From the NCBI GenBank assembly GCA_015231955.1, contig JADGAN010000009.1, positions 62,001 to 126,000 on the forward strand: 64,000 bases of DNA, read 5' to 3'. The notes beneath the pieces were generated by a model that worked only from the letters and a program-made list of their open reading frames with translations, had not been told where the DNA came from and did no database searches. The translations under genes and the position numbers were made by a program. The stretch comes from Oligoflexia bacterium (GTDB taxonomy: Bacteria; Bdellovibrionota; Bacteriovoracia; Bacteriovoracales; Bacteriovoracaceae). Below, one piece after another: positions 1 through 7,745 of this stretch. Each line of letters begins with the position of its first letter. Within the stretch, counting starts at the first letter, position 1.

Positions 1-2631
1 GGACATCTCCTGCCCCCCTATATATGTAGAAAAAATATTTTTATTTTCAGAAATATTTTTATTTTCTCCTACATAGGGTAGTAAGAAGTCCGCATGTCCG
101 CCAGACTGTTCTTCTCCCCCATCATTACTGGGATTTTTGCCTGCGGACATTAATTTTTCAGATGTCCGCTCATGTCCGCAATGTCCGCAATCTGAGGATC
201 TTTTCGCAGAATATTTCGCTTGCCTAGCGTGGGTATCATTCCTATCAATGTCTAAAATGATTGCCCCTCTAAAATCATCCTCCGTCTCGATAGGTAATTC
301 CCTCTTGTTATATGGCCCTAGTAATTTGCCAAGAAAAGTTGCTTTGGCTTTTGAACTTTCCTTACTCATGAGTTGAGTGCGAAACAGCTCCTTTTCTTCT
401 GCCATGCTCACCAACTCTGCGGCAGTAAATACTTGATCCAAGTGTCCTTCGAAGAGGTAAGCAATTTCTTGCAGGGTATCGTCAAATTTAGCCGCAGCCT
501 CATCCGCATTGCTTAGAAATTCACTATGGCCGTTTGCCTCTAAGATACCTCCGATGATTCCAGCATACCGCTTGAAGCGGTAATCAATGTCCTTGATGGG
601 TTTTCCCTTAGCTTTCCATACCTCTATAAAACCAATCAGTTCTGCCAATAATTGCTCCCGATGCTCTTCTGCATAAGCAGCAGGATCGAGGATACAAAAT
701 TTCCTTTTCGATGGATTGTCTGGGTAGTAGAGTTCTACAGGGAGCGCGCGAGTTATTAAGTCCTTATTCAAAGAGGCATCATTCATACTGAGCATGAATA
801 GAATTGTGTTAGGCCGCTCTATATTCTCGGTCTTTCCAAGTATCCTAGCAGCGTAAACTTTAGATGTTATCATCCCTTCTAAAAACTGGGATTCGATCTT
901 ATTACCTCTTACGTTATCGATAAAAACGTAGTCGTTATTACGAGCATGGACGGTAATTGCACGCTCAAACTGCTCATCATTAGGATTGTAGTTAACTCGT
1001 GGGGATTGTTTTCCGCTATAGATTATTGCGATAAGGTTTCCTAACAGTGATTTCCCCAAGCTAGGTTGATTGCCTACAATTGCCAAAAAGGGGCATTCTC
1101 CCATGAACATTGTAGGAAGTAGACGGCTTATCAACGCTCCAAGGAAATTATCTCTATCCGCCATGGATTTAAAACAAAACTCGTTCAATAACTTACTTAG
1201 ATGTGTGGTGGTCTTTTTATTATTCAGATCGTGATTAAGCGCGCCTGATGATAAGTATATTGGTACTATCTCTTTGCCGAAATAATAAATCTTTGAGGAT
1301 TCATTGAACCCAGGTTTCGCAATGATAAATTCGGAGTCAAACACTGGTGCAATTACAAAAGAAACTATCTCTCTAAATGCTTTCCTCATGAGTGGATTTA
1401 GTATAAAACCTTTTGCTATCTCGCTAGGAATTAGATCGTACTTAGTACCATCTTTTGTATTAGTTGCATACTCCGAGAAGTTGTTGAAAATTCCAGAAAA
1501 ATTTTTTTCGGTTAACGTATCAAAACGATCACCAAAGATATTTATCAATTGATTACCAAAGCTGAAAATATCTTTGTCAATTAATGTAGAAAGCATCTTC
1601 GCAAACAATTGATTTCTTGGGCCGGCATCATCTAATAAAAAACCAAGTCCTGCCTTTTCTTTGTTTTTTGCTTGAGATTGAACTCGCTTTATGGCCTTAT
1701 CTAACTGCCCCTTAGTCACCCCCGCTACCTTACAGATAGCTTTTCTCAATAATGCATATTCGACCTCATCATCAGTAACGGCCAAATATCTCACTACTTT
1801 ATCATAATCATCCTTTCTTTCTGAGTATCCAACATCGTCCGGAAGTGATTTAATATACCCAGAAAACGGGTACGCCCATGCTTTATCTATGAGAAACTTA
1901 AAAGCTTCGACACCATTCTCTACGATAAATTCATCAACACCCATCTCTTGTTGTTTGTTCGCCTCTAAATGAATAATATACACCTCGGCACCTCTGTCTC
2001 TGAGCATCTTTGCCAGTACCAGTTCAGCCTTAAGGACAAAGGGATTTTTCGATTTATTCTTGTCGAACACGATATAACACTTGCGTCCTGTTAATGGGAT
2101 ATCATCAAAATCAGATCGCAAAACATATTGCCCATCCTCTTTGTCAGACAAAGAAGGGTCATGAAAATTACAGACACCTGGAGCAGCTACACAACTAAAA
2201 CCATTAAGAGTTAAAGCAATTGACTTTTTTTCACCTTCTGTAAAGAAGAGAGGTGTGTCCACATCATTTAAACTCTGCTGATTTAATATTGGAGGTGAAT
2301 AGATATGTGTAGAGGTATTCTTGGGCTGTTCATATTTAACAATTTTTCCACTGGAATCCATTCGTGGATTATCTGGCTTAAGACGTGTAGATATCTTGTT
2401 TCGCTGGGGATCTCCTCTCATATGATATGAAAACTCAAGTGCTGGTGCTAATCCGACAGCCTCCCATCCTAGAATACTACTAATTTCATTGTCACTCTCG
2501 ATGTTTTTAATCCCACATGCAGCAGCGATTTCAGTGCTAATTCCACTCTTAGCAAGATCCTCTCTTTGTTTAACAGTATATTTAATCTCTAATCCGCCGA
2601 TAAAACCTGAATCACTAATGATAACACACAT
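1..2631 (-). CDS. DUF3854/TOPRIM-like and P-loop helicase of an integrative element (partial)
   Basis: I translated this frame by hand; it is open from an ATG at 2631 to the left edge, at least 877 residues, and the C-terminus lies outside the window. The start has GGAG five bases upstream. Near residue 125 is the DUF3854 signature (FTEGEKKSIAL, then a hydrophobic strand and VFDKN near 185), a TOPRIM-like fold used by element-encoded primase-helicases. A Walker A motif (GNQPSLGKS, near residue 520) and Walker B (YVFIDN, near 567) follow, and then ITRALPVEL, as in D5/DUF927-type phage helicases. It probably unwinds element DNA for the separately encoded Prim-Pol at 4327. The last 60 codons contain a repeated CGGACAT-type word (see repeat at 86-188). 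Family placement is good; exact helicase subfamily is not certain. Confidence 0.8.
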   Translation of the reverse strand, partial: MCVIISDSGFIGGLEIKYTVKQREDLAKSGISTEIAAACGIKNIESDNEISSILGWEAVGLAPALEFSYHMRGDPQRNKISTRLKPDNPRMDSSGKIVKYEQPKNTSTHIYSPPILNQQSLNDVDTPLFFTEGEKKSIALTLNGFSCVAAPGVCNFHDPSLSDKEDGQYVLRSDFDDIPLTGRKCYIVFDKNKSKNPFVLKAELVLAKMLRDRGAEVYIIHLEANKQQEMGVDEFIVENGVEAFKFLIDKAWAYPFSGYIKSLPDDVGYSERKDDYDKVVRYLAVTDDEVEYALLRKAICKVAGVTKGQLDKAIKRVQSQAKNKEKAGLGFLLDDAGPRNQLFAKMLSTLIDKDIFSFGNQLINIFGDRFDTLTEKNFSGIFNNFSEYATNTKDGTKYDLIPSEIAKGFILNPLMRKAFREIVSFVIAPVFDSEFIIAKPGFNESSKIYYFGKEIVPIYLSSGALNHDLNNKKTTTHLSKLLNEFCFKSMADRDNFLGALISRLLPTMFMGECPFLAIVGNQPSLGKSLLGNLIAIIYSGKQSPRVNYNPNDEQFERAITVHARNNDYVFIDNVRGNKIESQFLEGMITSKVYAARILGKTENIERPNTILFMLSMNDASLNKDLITRALPVELYYPDNPSKRKFCILDPAAYAEEHREQLLAELIGFIEVWKAKGKPIKDIDYRFKRYAGIIGGILEANGHSEFLSNADEAAAKFDDTLQEIAYLFEGHLDQVFTAAELVSMAEEKELFRTQLMSKESSKAKATFLGKLLGPYNKRELPIETEDDFRGAIILDIDRNDTHARQAKYSAKRSSDCGHCGHERTSEKLMSAGKNPSNDGGEEQSGGHADFLLPYVGENKNISENKNIFSTYIGGQEMS
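86..188. repeat. Cluster of ATGTCCGC words inside the helicase gene
   Basis: ATGTCCGC occurs at 94-101, 162-169, 172-179 and 181-188. A near copy is at 86-93 and an inverted copy, GCGGACAT, at 143-150. The inverted copy can pair with 162-169 around an 11-base AT-rich loop. The copies at 162, 172 and 181 are spaced 10 and 9 bases, about one helical turn. Next to it (about 34-66) AATATTTTTATTTTC is directly repeated. This is the look of an iteron-type or origin-type DNA element, but it lies in coding sequence and could also be a low-complexity protein tail. Confidence 0.5.
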
Positions 2632-2720
2632 ACTAACTCCAATATTCCTGGTTCATAACAGAAAATATTATGTAAAAATAAATAGTAAATTTTCGATACA
2701 CAGGTGGCGTGAGCTACTGA

Positions 2721-2749
2721 TTGATTTTCAGAATAAGTATGCTTATAAA
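2721..2749 (+). promoter_or_regulatory. Sigma70-like promoter pointing away from the helicase gene
   Basis: TTGATT at 2721-2726 and TATAAA at 2744-2749 are separated by exactly 17 bases. No protein gene follows on this strand, only the hairpin and T-run at 2810-2845. Confidence 0.4.
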
Positions 2750-2755
2750 TTTTAA

Positions 2756-2845
2756 TTTTAAATAAAAAATGCTACACTCAAACTAATCAGCAATCATCCG
2801 GTCATTTCCAGGCATCGAATGTGCAACCGCTCGATGCCTTTTTTT
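2756..2845 (+). ncRNA. Candidate 90-nt small RNA between helicase and HTH genes
   Basis: A promoter-like pair ends at 2749 and an intrinsic terminator ends at 2845, with no open frame between. The predicted transcript is about 90 nt and runs opposite to both flanking genes. Satellite phage P4 uses a short RNA upstream of its primase gene for immunity; the position here is analogous, but no sequence similarity is claimed. Confidence 0.3.
2810..2845 (+). terminator. Intrinsic terminator, plus strand
   Basis: AGGCATCGA (2810-2818) pairs perfectly with TCGATGCCT (2831-2839) around a 12-base loop, followed by seven T. On the minus strand the hairpin has no U-run after it, so it acts in the plus direction. 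The T-run also contains the stop codon of the minus-strand HTH gene. Confidence 0.65.
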
Positions 2846-3056
2846 ATCCAAAAATTTCGGTTGCTTTTATGCCTAAAATCTTCGCAAGTTTTTGCTTTTC
2901 AGTATCTTTGAATTTTGAAAATCCATTGATGCTTCGACAAATTCTACCGGCTGAAGTGTTCAGGTTGTATGCAAGCAGATCGTAAGATAAATTTTTTTCC
3001 TTGAGAAGGGACTGTAGTTTTTCGAGGGCAATAGGACGTTGTAACTGAGATTGCAT
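2844..3056 (-). CDS. Small Cro/Xre-like HTH protein
   Basis: This 70-residue protein has a predicted four-helix Cro-like fold: LQSLLKEKNLSYDLLAYNLN, then SAGRICRSING as the recognition region, and LAKILGIKATEIFG, the usual closing helix of Xre/Cro domains. AAGGAGC seven bases before the ATG supports the start. It lies between the helicase gene and the 330-residue gene, all on the minus strand, and is the likely regulator of the left replication module. The DNA target is unknown; the palindrome at 4281-4311 is one candidate. Confidence 0.6.
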   Translation of the reverse strand: MQSQLQRPIALEKLQSLLKEKNLSYDLLAYNLNTSAGRICRSINGFSKFKDTEKQKLAKILGIKATEIFG

Positions 3057-3132
3057 AAGAGAAGCTCCTTATAAAAAGTGATAGAATAATAATAAAAATA
3101 CCACTGGTTATAGAGAGGCATTTGAAATTCTT

Positions 3133-4125
3133 TTATCTGCTTTTAACGCACTTTCCTGTGCGCGAGCTGTGATTAAACTGGGATGGTTCTGGTTCCATAT
3201 CTATCGAGACCCAATCAGGTATTGTCCTGTACACATATGATAGGAAAGATTTTAAATCCATTCCTTTAAATGAGTTTCTGGCCACGGCATTGTTGACTTC
3301 TACTTCAAGGAACTCTTTTGTTTGTGGAAATCTTAGATATGTCTTTTTTAAGTTATACTCCGTTAAAAACAAGTAGAGTGGAGCGAGTCTTTGTGCTAAT
3401 TTTTCCCATTTAATTTTAGGTAGTTTCTCCTCAAAAGAGTCTCCGGTGATGGTGATAAAATCTAATTCATCCTTTCCATCGACATTATTTTGATACCCCC
3501 ATATATCATACAAGACTGCACTTAAAGCAAACCCACCTATTCTCGCTTTTAATCCATTGTTATAGTTATTTTTTAATAGCCGGTTTGACTTGAAAAATTT
3601 GTTAAATTTCTTCACTTCTCCATCTCGCTCATCTCCTGATTTTTTGTTAAGCTTGGATTTCTCTTTGGTGATAAAATTATTGATTGCATCATTGGTAATC
3701 CAATTAGGAGACAATGGAAGTAAGTACATTGCTAACTCCTCTAGCTTTGTATCGTCATTCCTGTATGAATTTATAGCGATATGAATCTCATTCACAAAGA
3801 CCTCTATGAGACAAGATAGTGTCTTTCTGGGAAAAACATCGATGATCCTGCCATGGAGATATAGGACATTGTCTTTACCTCTGGTTTTATCTTCAAAATT
3901 TTCCAGAGAATAGTATGTTGCGAGCATTATTAAACCGCAGAAAATAAGCTGAACATCTTCGCCTGTTAGTTCATGGAAGTGCTTATGTTTGGCGATACCT
4001 CTTATGAAACCACAGTATCCTTCCTTTGTAGCTGTTCTTTCGAAAACTTTATATGCAAAGGGAAAACGCTCACAGTTTTTTATTTTATTCATGAATTTAT
4101 CTAGATCGATACAAGCAGTAGTCAC
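3133..4125 (-). CDS. Unknown protein of the replication module
   Basis: This 330-residue protein has no family I recognise. It starts at a GTG with AAGGAGGG five bases upstream. There is no signal peptide and no clear membrane segment. The middle is Lys/Asn-rich (about residues 150-190, with a KLNKKSGDERDGEVKK-type charged linker), suggesting two folded parts joined by a linker. It is divergent from the Prim-Pol gene across about 200 bp and reads toward the HTH gene and helicase, so a replication or copy-control role would fit, but that is inference from position only. Confidence 0.55.
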   Translation of the reverse strand: MTTACIDLDKFMNKIKNCERFPFAYKVFERTATKEGYCGFIRGIAKHKHFHELTGEDVQLIFCGLIMLATYYSLENFEDKTRGKDNVLYLHGRIIDVFPRKTLSCLIEVFVNEIHIAINSYRNDDTKLEELAMYLLPLSPNWITNDAINNFITKEKSKLNKKSGDERDGEVKKFNKFFKSNRLLKNNYNNGLKARIGGFALSAVLYDIWGYQNNVDGKDELDFITITGDSFEEKLPKIKWEKLAQRLAPLYLFLTEYNLKKTYLRFPQTKEFLEVEVNNAVARNSFKGMDLKSFLSYVYRTIPDWVSIDMEPEPSQFNHSSRTGKCVKSR

Positions 4126-4280
4126 TCGTCCCTCCTTTTATATAATGAAATAACAAAACAACAACAATACGTTCTATCTCTTTTCTGTCAAGAAACCATG
4201 CGCGGTGGCACCTAAAAAAATAATAAAAAGAATTTTGAATGCCCCGATTAAAACTGGCTTACAACTAGATAATTATTAAC

Positions 4281-4311
4281 AACAAAAACAATAATTTGTT
4301 TTGTTTTTGTT
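4281..4311. promoter_or_regulatory. Palindrome just upstream of the Prim-Pol gene
   Basis: AACAAAAACAA (4281-4291) and TTGTTTTTGTT (4301-4311) are perfect 11-bp inverted arms separated by 9 bases, ending only 5 bases before the ribosome-binding site of the gene at 4327. It is a plausible operator for the element's HTH regulator. Confidence 0.4.
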
Positions 4312-4326
4312 TATAGAGGAGGATTT

Positions 4327-5097
4327 GTGAGCAGTTTTAAAAATGATTATTCAGAATCAGTCAAAAGGGCAGCTCTTAGGTATGCAGAGAAAGGGTTTAA
4401 TGTGGTAGTACTACAATCTCCATTGGGGGAAGGCAAATGCTCTTGTGGCAAAGACACATGCCCGGCAATAGGAAAACATCCGATAACTAAACACGGTGTC
4501 AAAGATGCAACAACTAACTATGAAATTATTGGTAGTTGGACTAATAGAGAAAGACCAATGAATATTGGGATCGCAACAGGAGAAAAATCTGGAATACTTG
4601 CGGTAGATGTTGACGAGCGACATGGAGGGCATGAATCTTTGTATTTTTTTGAGAAAAAAAATGGTGTCCTCCCTAAAACCAGAGTGTGTTTTACTGGTAA
4701 TGGCAAACACCTCTATTTTAGATATCCTAAAGGGATCGATATAAAGTGTCCCACAGAGGTGTTAAAAGGTATAGATATTCGAGGTAATGGGGGATACGTC
4801 GTTGCGCCACCAAGCCTACACGCATCTGGTGTCCACTATCAATGGGAAGATGAAAATGTCGAAATAGCTGAAATGCCCCCTGCACTACTAAAACTAATTA
4901 CTAGTGCCAAAACTCTATCGATTGATGATTATGATCTAAAAAAGGCCGAAAGAGCAGCTTTGTTGAATAACACTTCCGAGCGAAATCCTTCATCTTCTGT
5001 CTCTCTTCAGATTGGGAAAGACTTCGATTCAGCAACATTACTAGTTTTAAAAACTGCTCGTGATTTTCTTGAGGCAGTTAATCATCTTAAAAAATGA
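4327..5097 (+). CDS. Prim-Pol (bifunctional primase/polymerase N-terminal-type) protein
   Basis: A 256-residue archaeo-eukaryotic-type primase (PF09250-like). The GTG start has GAGGAGG upstream. Seen in order: a Cys/His cluster (CSCGKDTC then GKHP, about 38-51), the metal-binding DVD of LAVDVDE (D94, D96), the GNGKHLYF His motif near 125, and VVAPPS, typical of the family. It should make primers, and possibly short DNA, for the element. In many plasmids and phages this domain is fused to the helicase; here the two halves are in separate divergent genes. The C-terminal 60 residues look disordered and may contact the helicase. The next gene follows 95 bp later. Confidence 0.85.
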   Translation: MSSFKNDYSESVKRAALRYAEKGFNVVVLQSPLGEGKCSCGKDTCPAIGKHPITKHGVKDATTNYEIIGSWTNRERPMNIGIATGEKSGILAVDVDERHGGHESLYFFEKKNGVLPKTRVCFTGNGKHLYFRYPKGIDIKCPTEVLKGIDIRGNGGYVVAPPSLHASGVHYQWEDENVEIAEMPPALLKLITSAKTLSIDDYDLKKAERAALLNNTSERNPSSSVSLQIGKDFDSATLLVLKTARDFLEAVNHLKK

Positions 5098-5192
5098 TTA
5101 TTGTTGTTAATAGGCACATCGGCGCTAGATTGCCAGATAGGGCAATGGTGTCGATGCTCCTATTGATTTTAGTAATCTCTTCAGGAGGGCGA

Positions 5193-5678
5193 ATGATAAT
5201 AGGAATAGATATAGGTCTTAACGGCGCAATTGTAGGAATAAATAAAGCAGGACAAGCAGCGGAAAAGCACTTAATGCCAACGATAGGGAACACACTAAAC
5301 ATTAGTGAGTTAAATAAACTCCTCTTAAGACTAAGAAAAAACATAGACCATGTTTTTATCGAGAAGGTTTCTTCTATGCCAAAGCAAGGAGTCGCTAGCA
5401 CTTTCAAATTTGGGAAATTAGCTGGAATAGTTGAAGGCCTCATTACTTCACATGGCCTTAAATTTACACTAGTGGCACCTCAAACCTGGCAGAAAGAAAT
5501 TTTTGAAGGCATAGATAAGAAAAACTTAAATCCAAAACAACGAGCATTAACGGCAGTCCATCGGCTATTCCCCAATATTGACCTAAGAGCATCGGATCGC
5601 TGTAAAGTGCAGCATGATGGATTAGTTGATGCGCTCCTTATCGCGGAGTATGGCCGTCGCAAGATGTTGAGAGATTAG
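5193..5678 (+). CDS. RuvC-like Holliday junction resolvase of the element
   Basis: I place the start at 5193 because AGGAGG precedes it and the family signature begins there (GIDIGLNGAI, with catalytic Asp6); the frame is open upstream to 5094, but that part is unlike the family. At 161 residues it is the usual RuvC length. The second acidic residue is in HVFIEKV and the C-terminal pair is in the QHDGLVDALLIAEYG motif. It should cut four-way junctions during element replication or excision. It follows the Prim-Pol gene and precedes the excisionase-like gene on the same strand. Confidence 0.8.
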   Translation: MIIGIDIGLNGAIVGINKAGQAAEKHLMPTIGNTLNISELNKLLLRLRKNIDHVFIEKVSSMPKQGVASTFKFGKLAGIVEGLITSHGLKFTLVAPQTWQKEIFEGIDKKNLNPKQRALTAVHRLFPNIDLRASDRCKVQHDGLVDALLIAEYGRRKMLRD

Positions 5679-5718
5679 ATGCGGTTACTTTACTTAAAAT
5701 ATAGTTATCGGAGTAAAA

Positions 5719-5991
5719 ATGAATCATCACGCAAATAAATCAGGGGTTCCTAAAGGAGAGATACTATCCTATAACAACTCCTCAAATATAAAACTGCTCT
5801 TTAACAAGCAAATACAAGAACAAGAGTGGATAACGACGGACGAAGCGGCCAAGTACTTAGGGATTAGTAAACGATGTCTCCTTAATAATACTAGCCAAGG
5901 GAAAATACCTTTTTACAAATTCGGTCGCCGTAACCGCTATAGATTAGATGAACTAAGACAACTCCTGTTGTCACAACGTCGTGGTCGTTAG
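5719..5991 (+). CDS. Excisionase-like HTH protein
   Basis: A 90-residue protein with a MerR/Xis-type winged helix in residues 35-88: WITTDEAAKYLGISKRCLLN, a GKIPFYKFGRRNRYR wing, then LDELRQLLL. The N-terminal 30 residues look unstructured. GGAG lies six bases before the ATG. It ends 28 bp before the integrase start, so int and this gene are probably co-transcribed; a role as recombination directionality factor fits. It could instead be a regulator of int. Confidence 0.75.
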   Translation: MNHHANKSGVPKGEILSYNNSSNIKLLFNKQIQEQEWITTDEAAKYLGISKRCLLNNTSQGKIPFYKFGRRNRYRLDELRQLLLSQRRGR

Positions 5992-6019
5992 GCCATGTTA
6001 AGTGACAAAGGAGTTTCTA

Positions 6020-7120
6020 ATGGCAATTAAACTTGATCCTAAAACCAAGAGATATACCGTTCAGATAAGTGGTAGACACCCTATCACTAGAGTTCCTAGT
6101 AACCTAAGACGTAAAGGAATTAAAACTGAAGCAGAAGCCAAAAGAGTAGAGAGAGAATTGATAATTAAGCTAGACGAAAAGTTGAAGCAAACTATATGCC
6201 CGTTATGGCAAGTTGTTGCTGAGGAATTTTTAGAGTCGTATGAATCTAGAGGTATCTCAAAAACAACCTATCACGCTTATAAGTACCATCTACAGACGTA
6301 TACCTATGATTCGTGGCAGGATCGTTCAGTTGATAGCATAACTGGCGGCGAAATTAGACAACTGATCCTAACTCAAGCCGGAAACAGATCAACAGGACAT
6401 CAAAAAAATGTCAAGAAGTGTATCAATGCAGTATTTAGTTATTCCGTAGAGAGAGGGTACATCAATCGTAACCCAGTACCTTTTCTGAAATTCAAAATTG
6501 CTGATTCTATAAAAAAAGTTTTGACTGAACCTCAAGTAGAGCTTTTTCTAAATAAGGCCAAGGAAATGGCCGTAGAGTGGTATCCTCACTGGTGCGTGGC
6601 AATTTACACCGGATTAAGGAATGGAGAGCTATACGCTTTGACGTGGGATAGGGTTGACCTGGATAAACGGCAGATGCTAATCAACTGCGCATGGAATAAT
6701 AAAGATGGTTTTAAATCTACTAAAAGTGGTGATGATCGCATTATTGAAATAGCACCTACTTTAATTCCAATGCTAAAAGCAATGAAGTTACAAGGGAGTG
6801 ATTATCCTTTTGTTCTGCCCAGGATCGACAAGTGGGATAAGGGAGAGCAAGCCCGGGAATTACGAATGTTTTTATTAGGCCTAGGATTACCACAGATCCG
6901 GTTTCATGACCTAAGAGCTACATGGGCAACTATCATGCTGAGTAAAGGGATTGTTCCTATCAAGGTGATGAAAATGGGGGGATGGAAAGACCTTAAGACC
7001 ATGCAGATTTATGTGAGAAAAGCAGGAGTGGATATAAAAGGCATAACGGATGGATTAGAGCTTCATAATGCAAGCTCTCAGTCAGGAACAGTTCTTAGTC
7101 TTATTCCTTGCAACAAGTAA
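6020..7120 (+). CDS. Tyrosine integrase of the left element
   Basis: The start is the ATG at 6020, where AAAGGAG sits six bases upstream; an in-frame GTG at 6002 has no such site. The 366 residues have an AP2-like arm-binding N-terminus (KTKRYTVQISGR), a SAM-like core-binding domain (about 65-165) and the catalytic domain with Arg in TGLRNGELYAL, HDLR, GGWKDLKTM (Trp in the His/Trp position) and the nucleophile Tyr in QIYVR. It ends 92 bp before the att-like core at 7213, which is where an integrase gene is expected. Confidence 0.92.
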   Translation: MAIKLDPKTKRYTVQISGRHPITRVPSNLRRKGIKTEAEAKRVERELIIKLDEKLKQTICPLWQVVAEEFLESYESRGISKTTYHAYKYHLQTYTYDSWQDRSVDSITGGEIRQLILTQAGNRSTGHQKNVKKCINAVFSYSVERGYINRNPVPFLKFKIADSIKKVLTEPQVELFLNKAKEMAVEWYPHWCVAIYTGLRNGELYALTWDRVDLDKRQMLINCAWNNKDGFKSTKSGDDRIIEIAPTLIPMLKAMKLQGSDYPFVLPRIDKWDKGEQARELRMFLLGLGLPQIRFHDLRATWATIMLSKGIVPIKVMKMGGWKDLKTMQIYVRKAGVDIKGITDGLELHNASSQSGTVLSLIPCNK

Positions 7121-7212
7121 GGGGAAACGGTGATGTTTGATATGTGTGTAGGTATTTGTAGGGATTTAACTTGGAAAATTAAGTATTTTCAAATAGTTAA
7201 AACTACCTTCAG

Positions 7213-7249
7213 TCTCTCCGCCAATGAAAACACAAGTTTTTTGCAAACC
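7213..7249. repeat. att-like core, left copy
   Basis: The 37-bp word starts TCTCTCCGCCA, which matches the 3' end of many tRNA-Ser genes, and continues to GCAAACC. It matches 33 of 37 positions at 20890-20926 in the same orientation. There is no T-arm (no GGTTCGA) before it, so this is a recombination copy and not an intact tRNA. It lies between two integrase genes that point toward it from opposite sides. Confidence 0.65.
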
Positions 7250-7323
7250 TGAATTTTTATAGGTTTGACTTTTCTCCTCTCAAATAATCCTTTTTAAAAA
7301 AAATCAAAATTTGTAATTTTACT

Positions 7324-7587
7324 AAAGTTGAACTTGATTTAATCAAGTTGAAGTTGATTTTTTTAGTATCTTTTCAGAGACAATCGATTTCCGTTTAAGA
7401 GCATGGAAACCAATCCGGCCCCACTTCCTGTGGGGCTTTGGTACCTGATAGCATGCTCAATTTACGAATGAAATTACCTGAAATTTGATCTTGTAAACTA
7501 CTCTCATCTATGAATTATCCTTGATCTGTCTTACTTCTTTACAACTTAAGTTTATTACTTGAAAACCTGAATCAAGTTGAACTTGAT
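7324..7587. promoter_or_regulatory. ATCAAGTT/AACTTGAT palindromes beside the integrases
   Basis: AACTTGATT (7331-7339) and AATCAAGTT (7341-7349) form a palindrome with a one-base centre, and a further GAAGTTGAT follows before seven T. At 7571-7587 ATCAAGTTGAACTTGAT is a 17-bp palindrome. These could be arm-type or excisionase sites, or operators. The 7331-7360 unit with its T-run could also terminate the integrase transcript. Confidence 0.45.
7418..7439 (+). terminator. GC hairpin downstream of the left integrase
   Basis: GCCCCAC (7418-7424) pairs with GTGGGGC (7430-7436) around TTCCT. Only three T follow, so terminator strength is doubtful. Confidence 0.35.
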
Positions 7588-7745
7588 AAAATCCACTCCT
7601 ACTTGATACTTATCTGTAATCGGCTGATATACTTGAGAAAAGTAAATTTAGGATCATTGCGAAAAAACTTGTAATATCCACATTTCACACACTTCCATTC
7701 TTGCTCAACCCTAAACAGTTTTTTGCACAACCTAATCTCAATTTT

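Larger units (their letters stand above)
7121..7745. other. Junction between the two integrative elements
   Basis: No supported protein gene lies in these 625 bp. It holds the att-like core (7213-7249), nested palindromes (7324-7360 and 7571-7587), a GC hairpin (7418-7439), and at about 7714-7732 a second partial copy of the right half of the core (GTTTTTTGCAC), which may be an integrase arm site. A 39-codon frame from 7132 crosses the att core and has no family resemblance. Confidence 0.6.

Noticed and set aside
2489-2755. 88-codon plus-strand frame over the helicase start
   Set aside because: It lies opposite the helicase gene and runs through the promoter of the candidate RNA; amino acid use looks random.
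7213-7249. A tRNA-Ser gene at the TCTCTCCGCCA word
   Set aside because: No T-arm (GGTTCGA) or anticodon arm precedes either copy; only the 3' end is present.
7132-7251. 39-codon plus-strand frame crossing the left att core, with a GGGGA-like site
   Set aside because: No family resemblance and the att copy at 20890 is read in another peptide context, so the shared DNA is explained by recombination.
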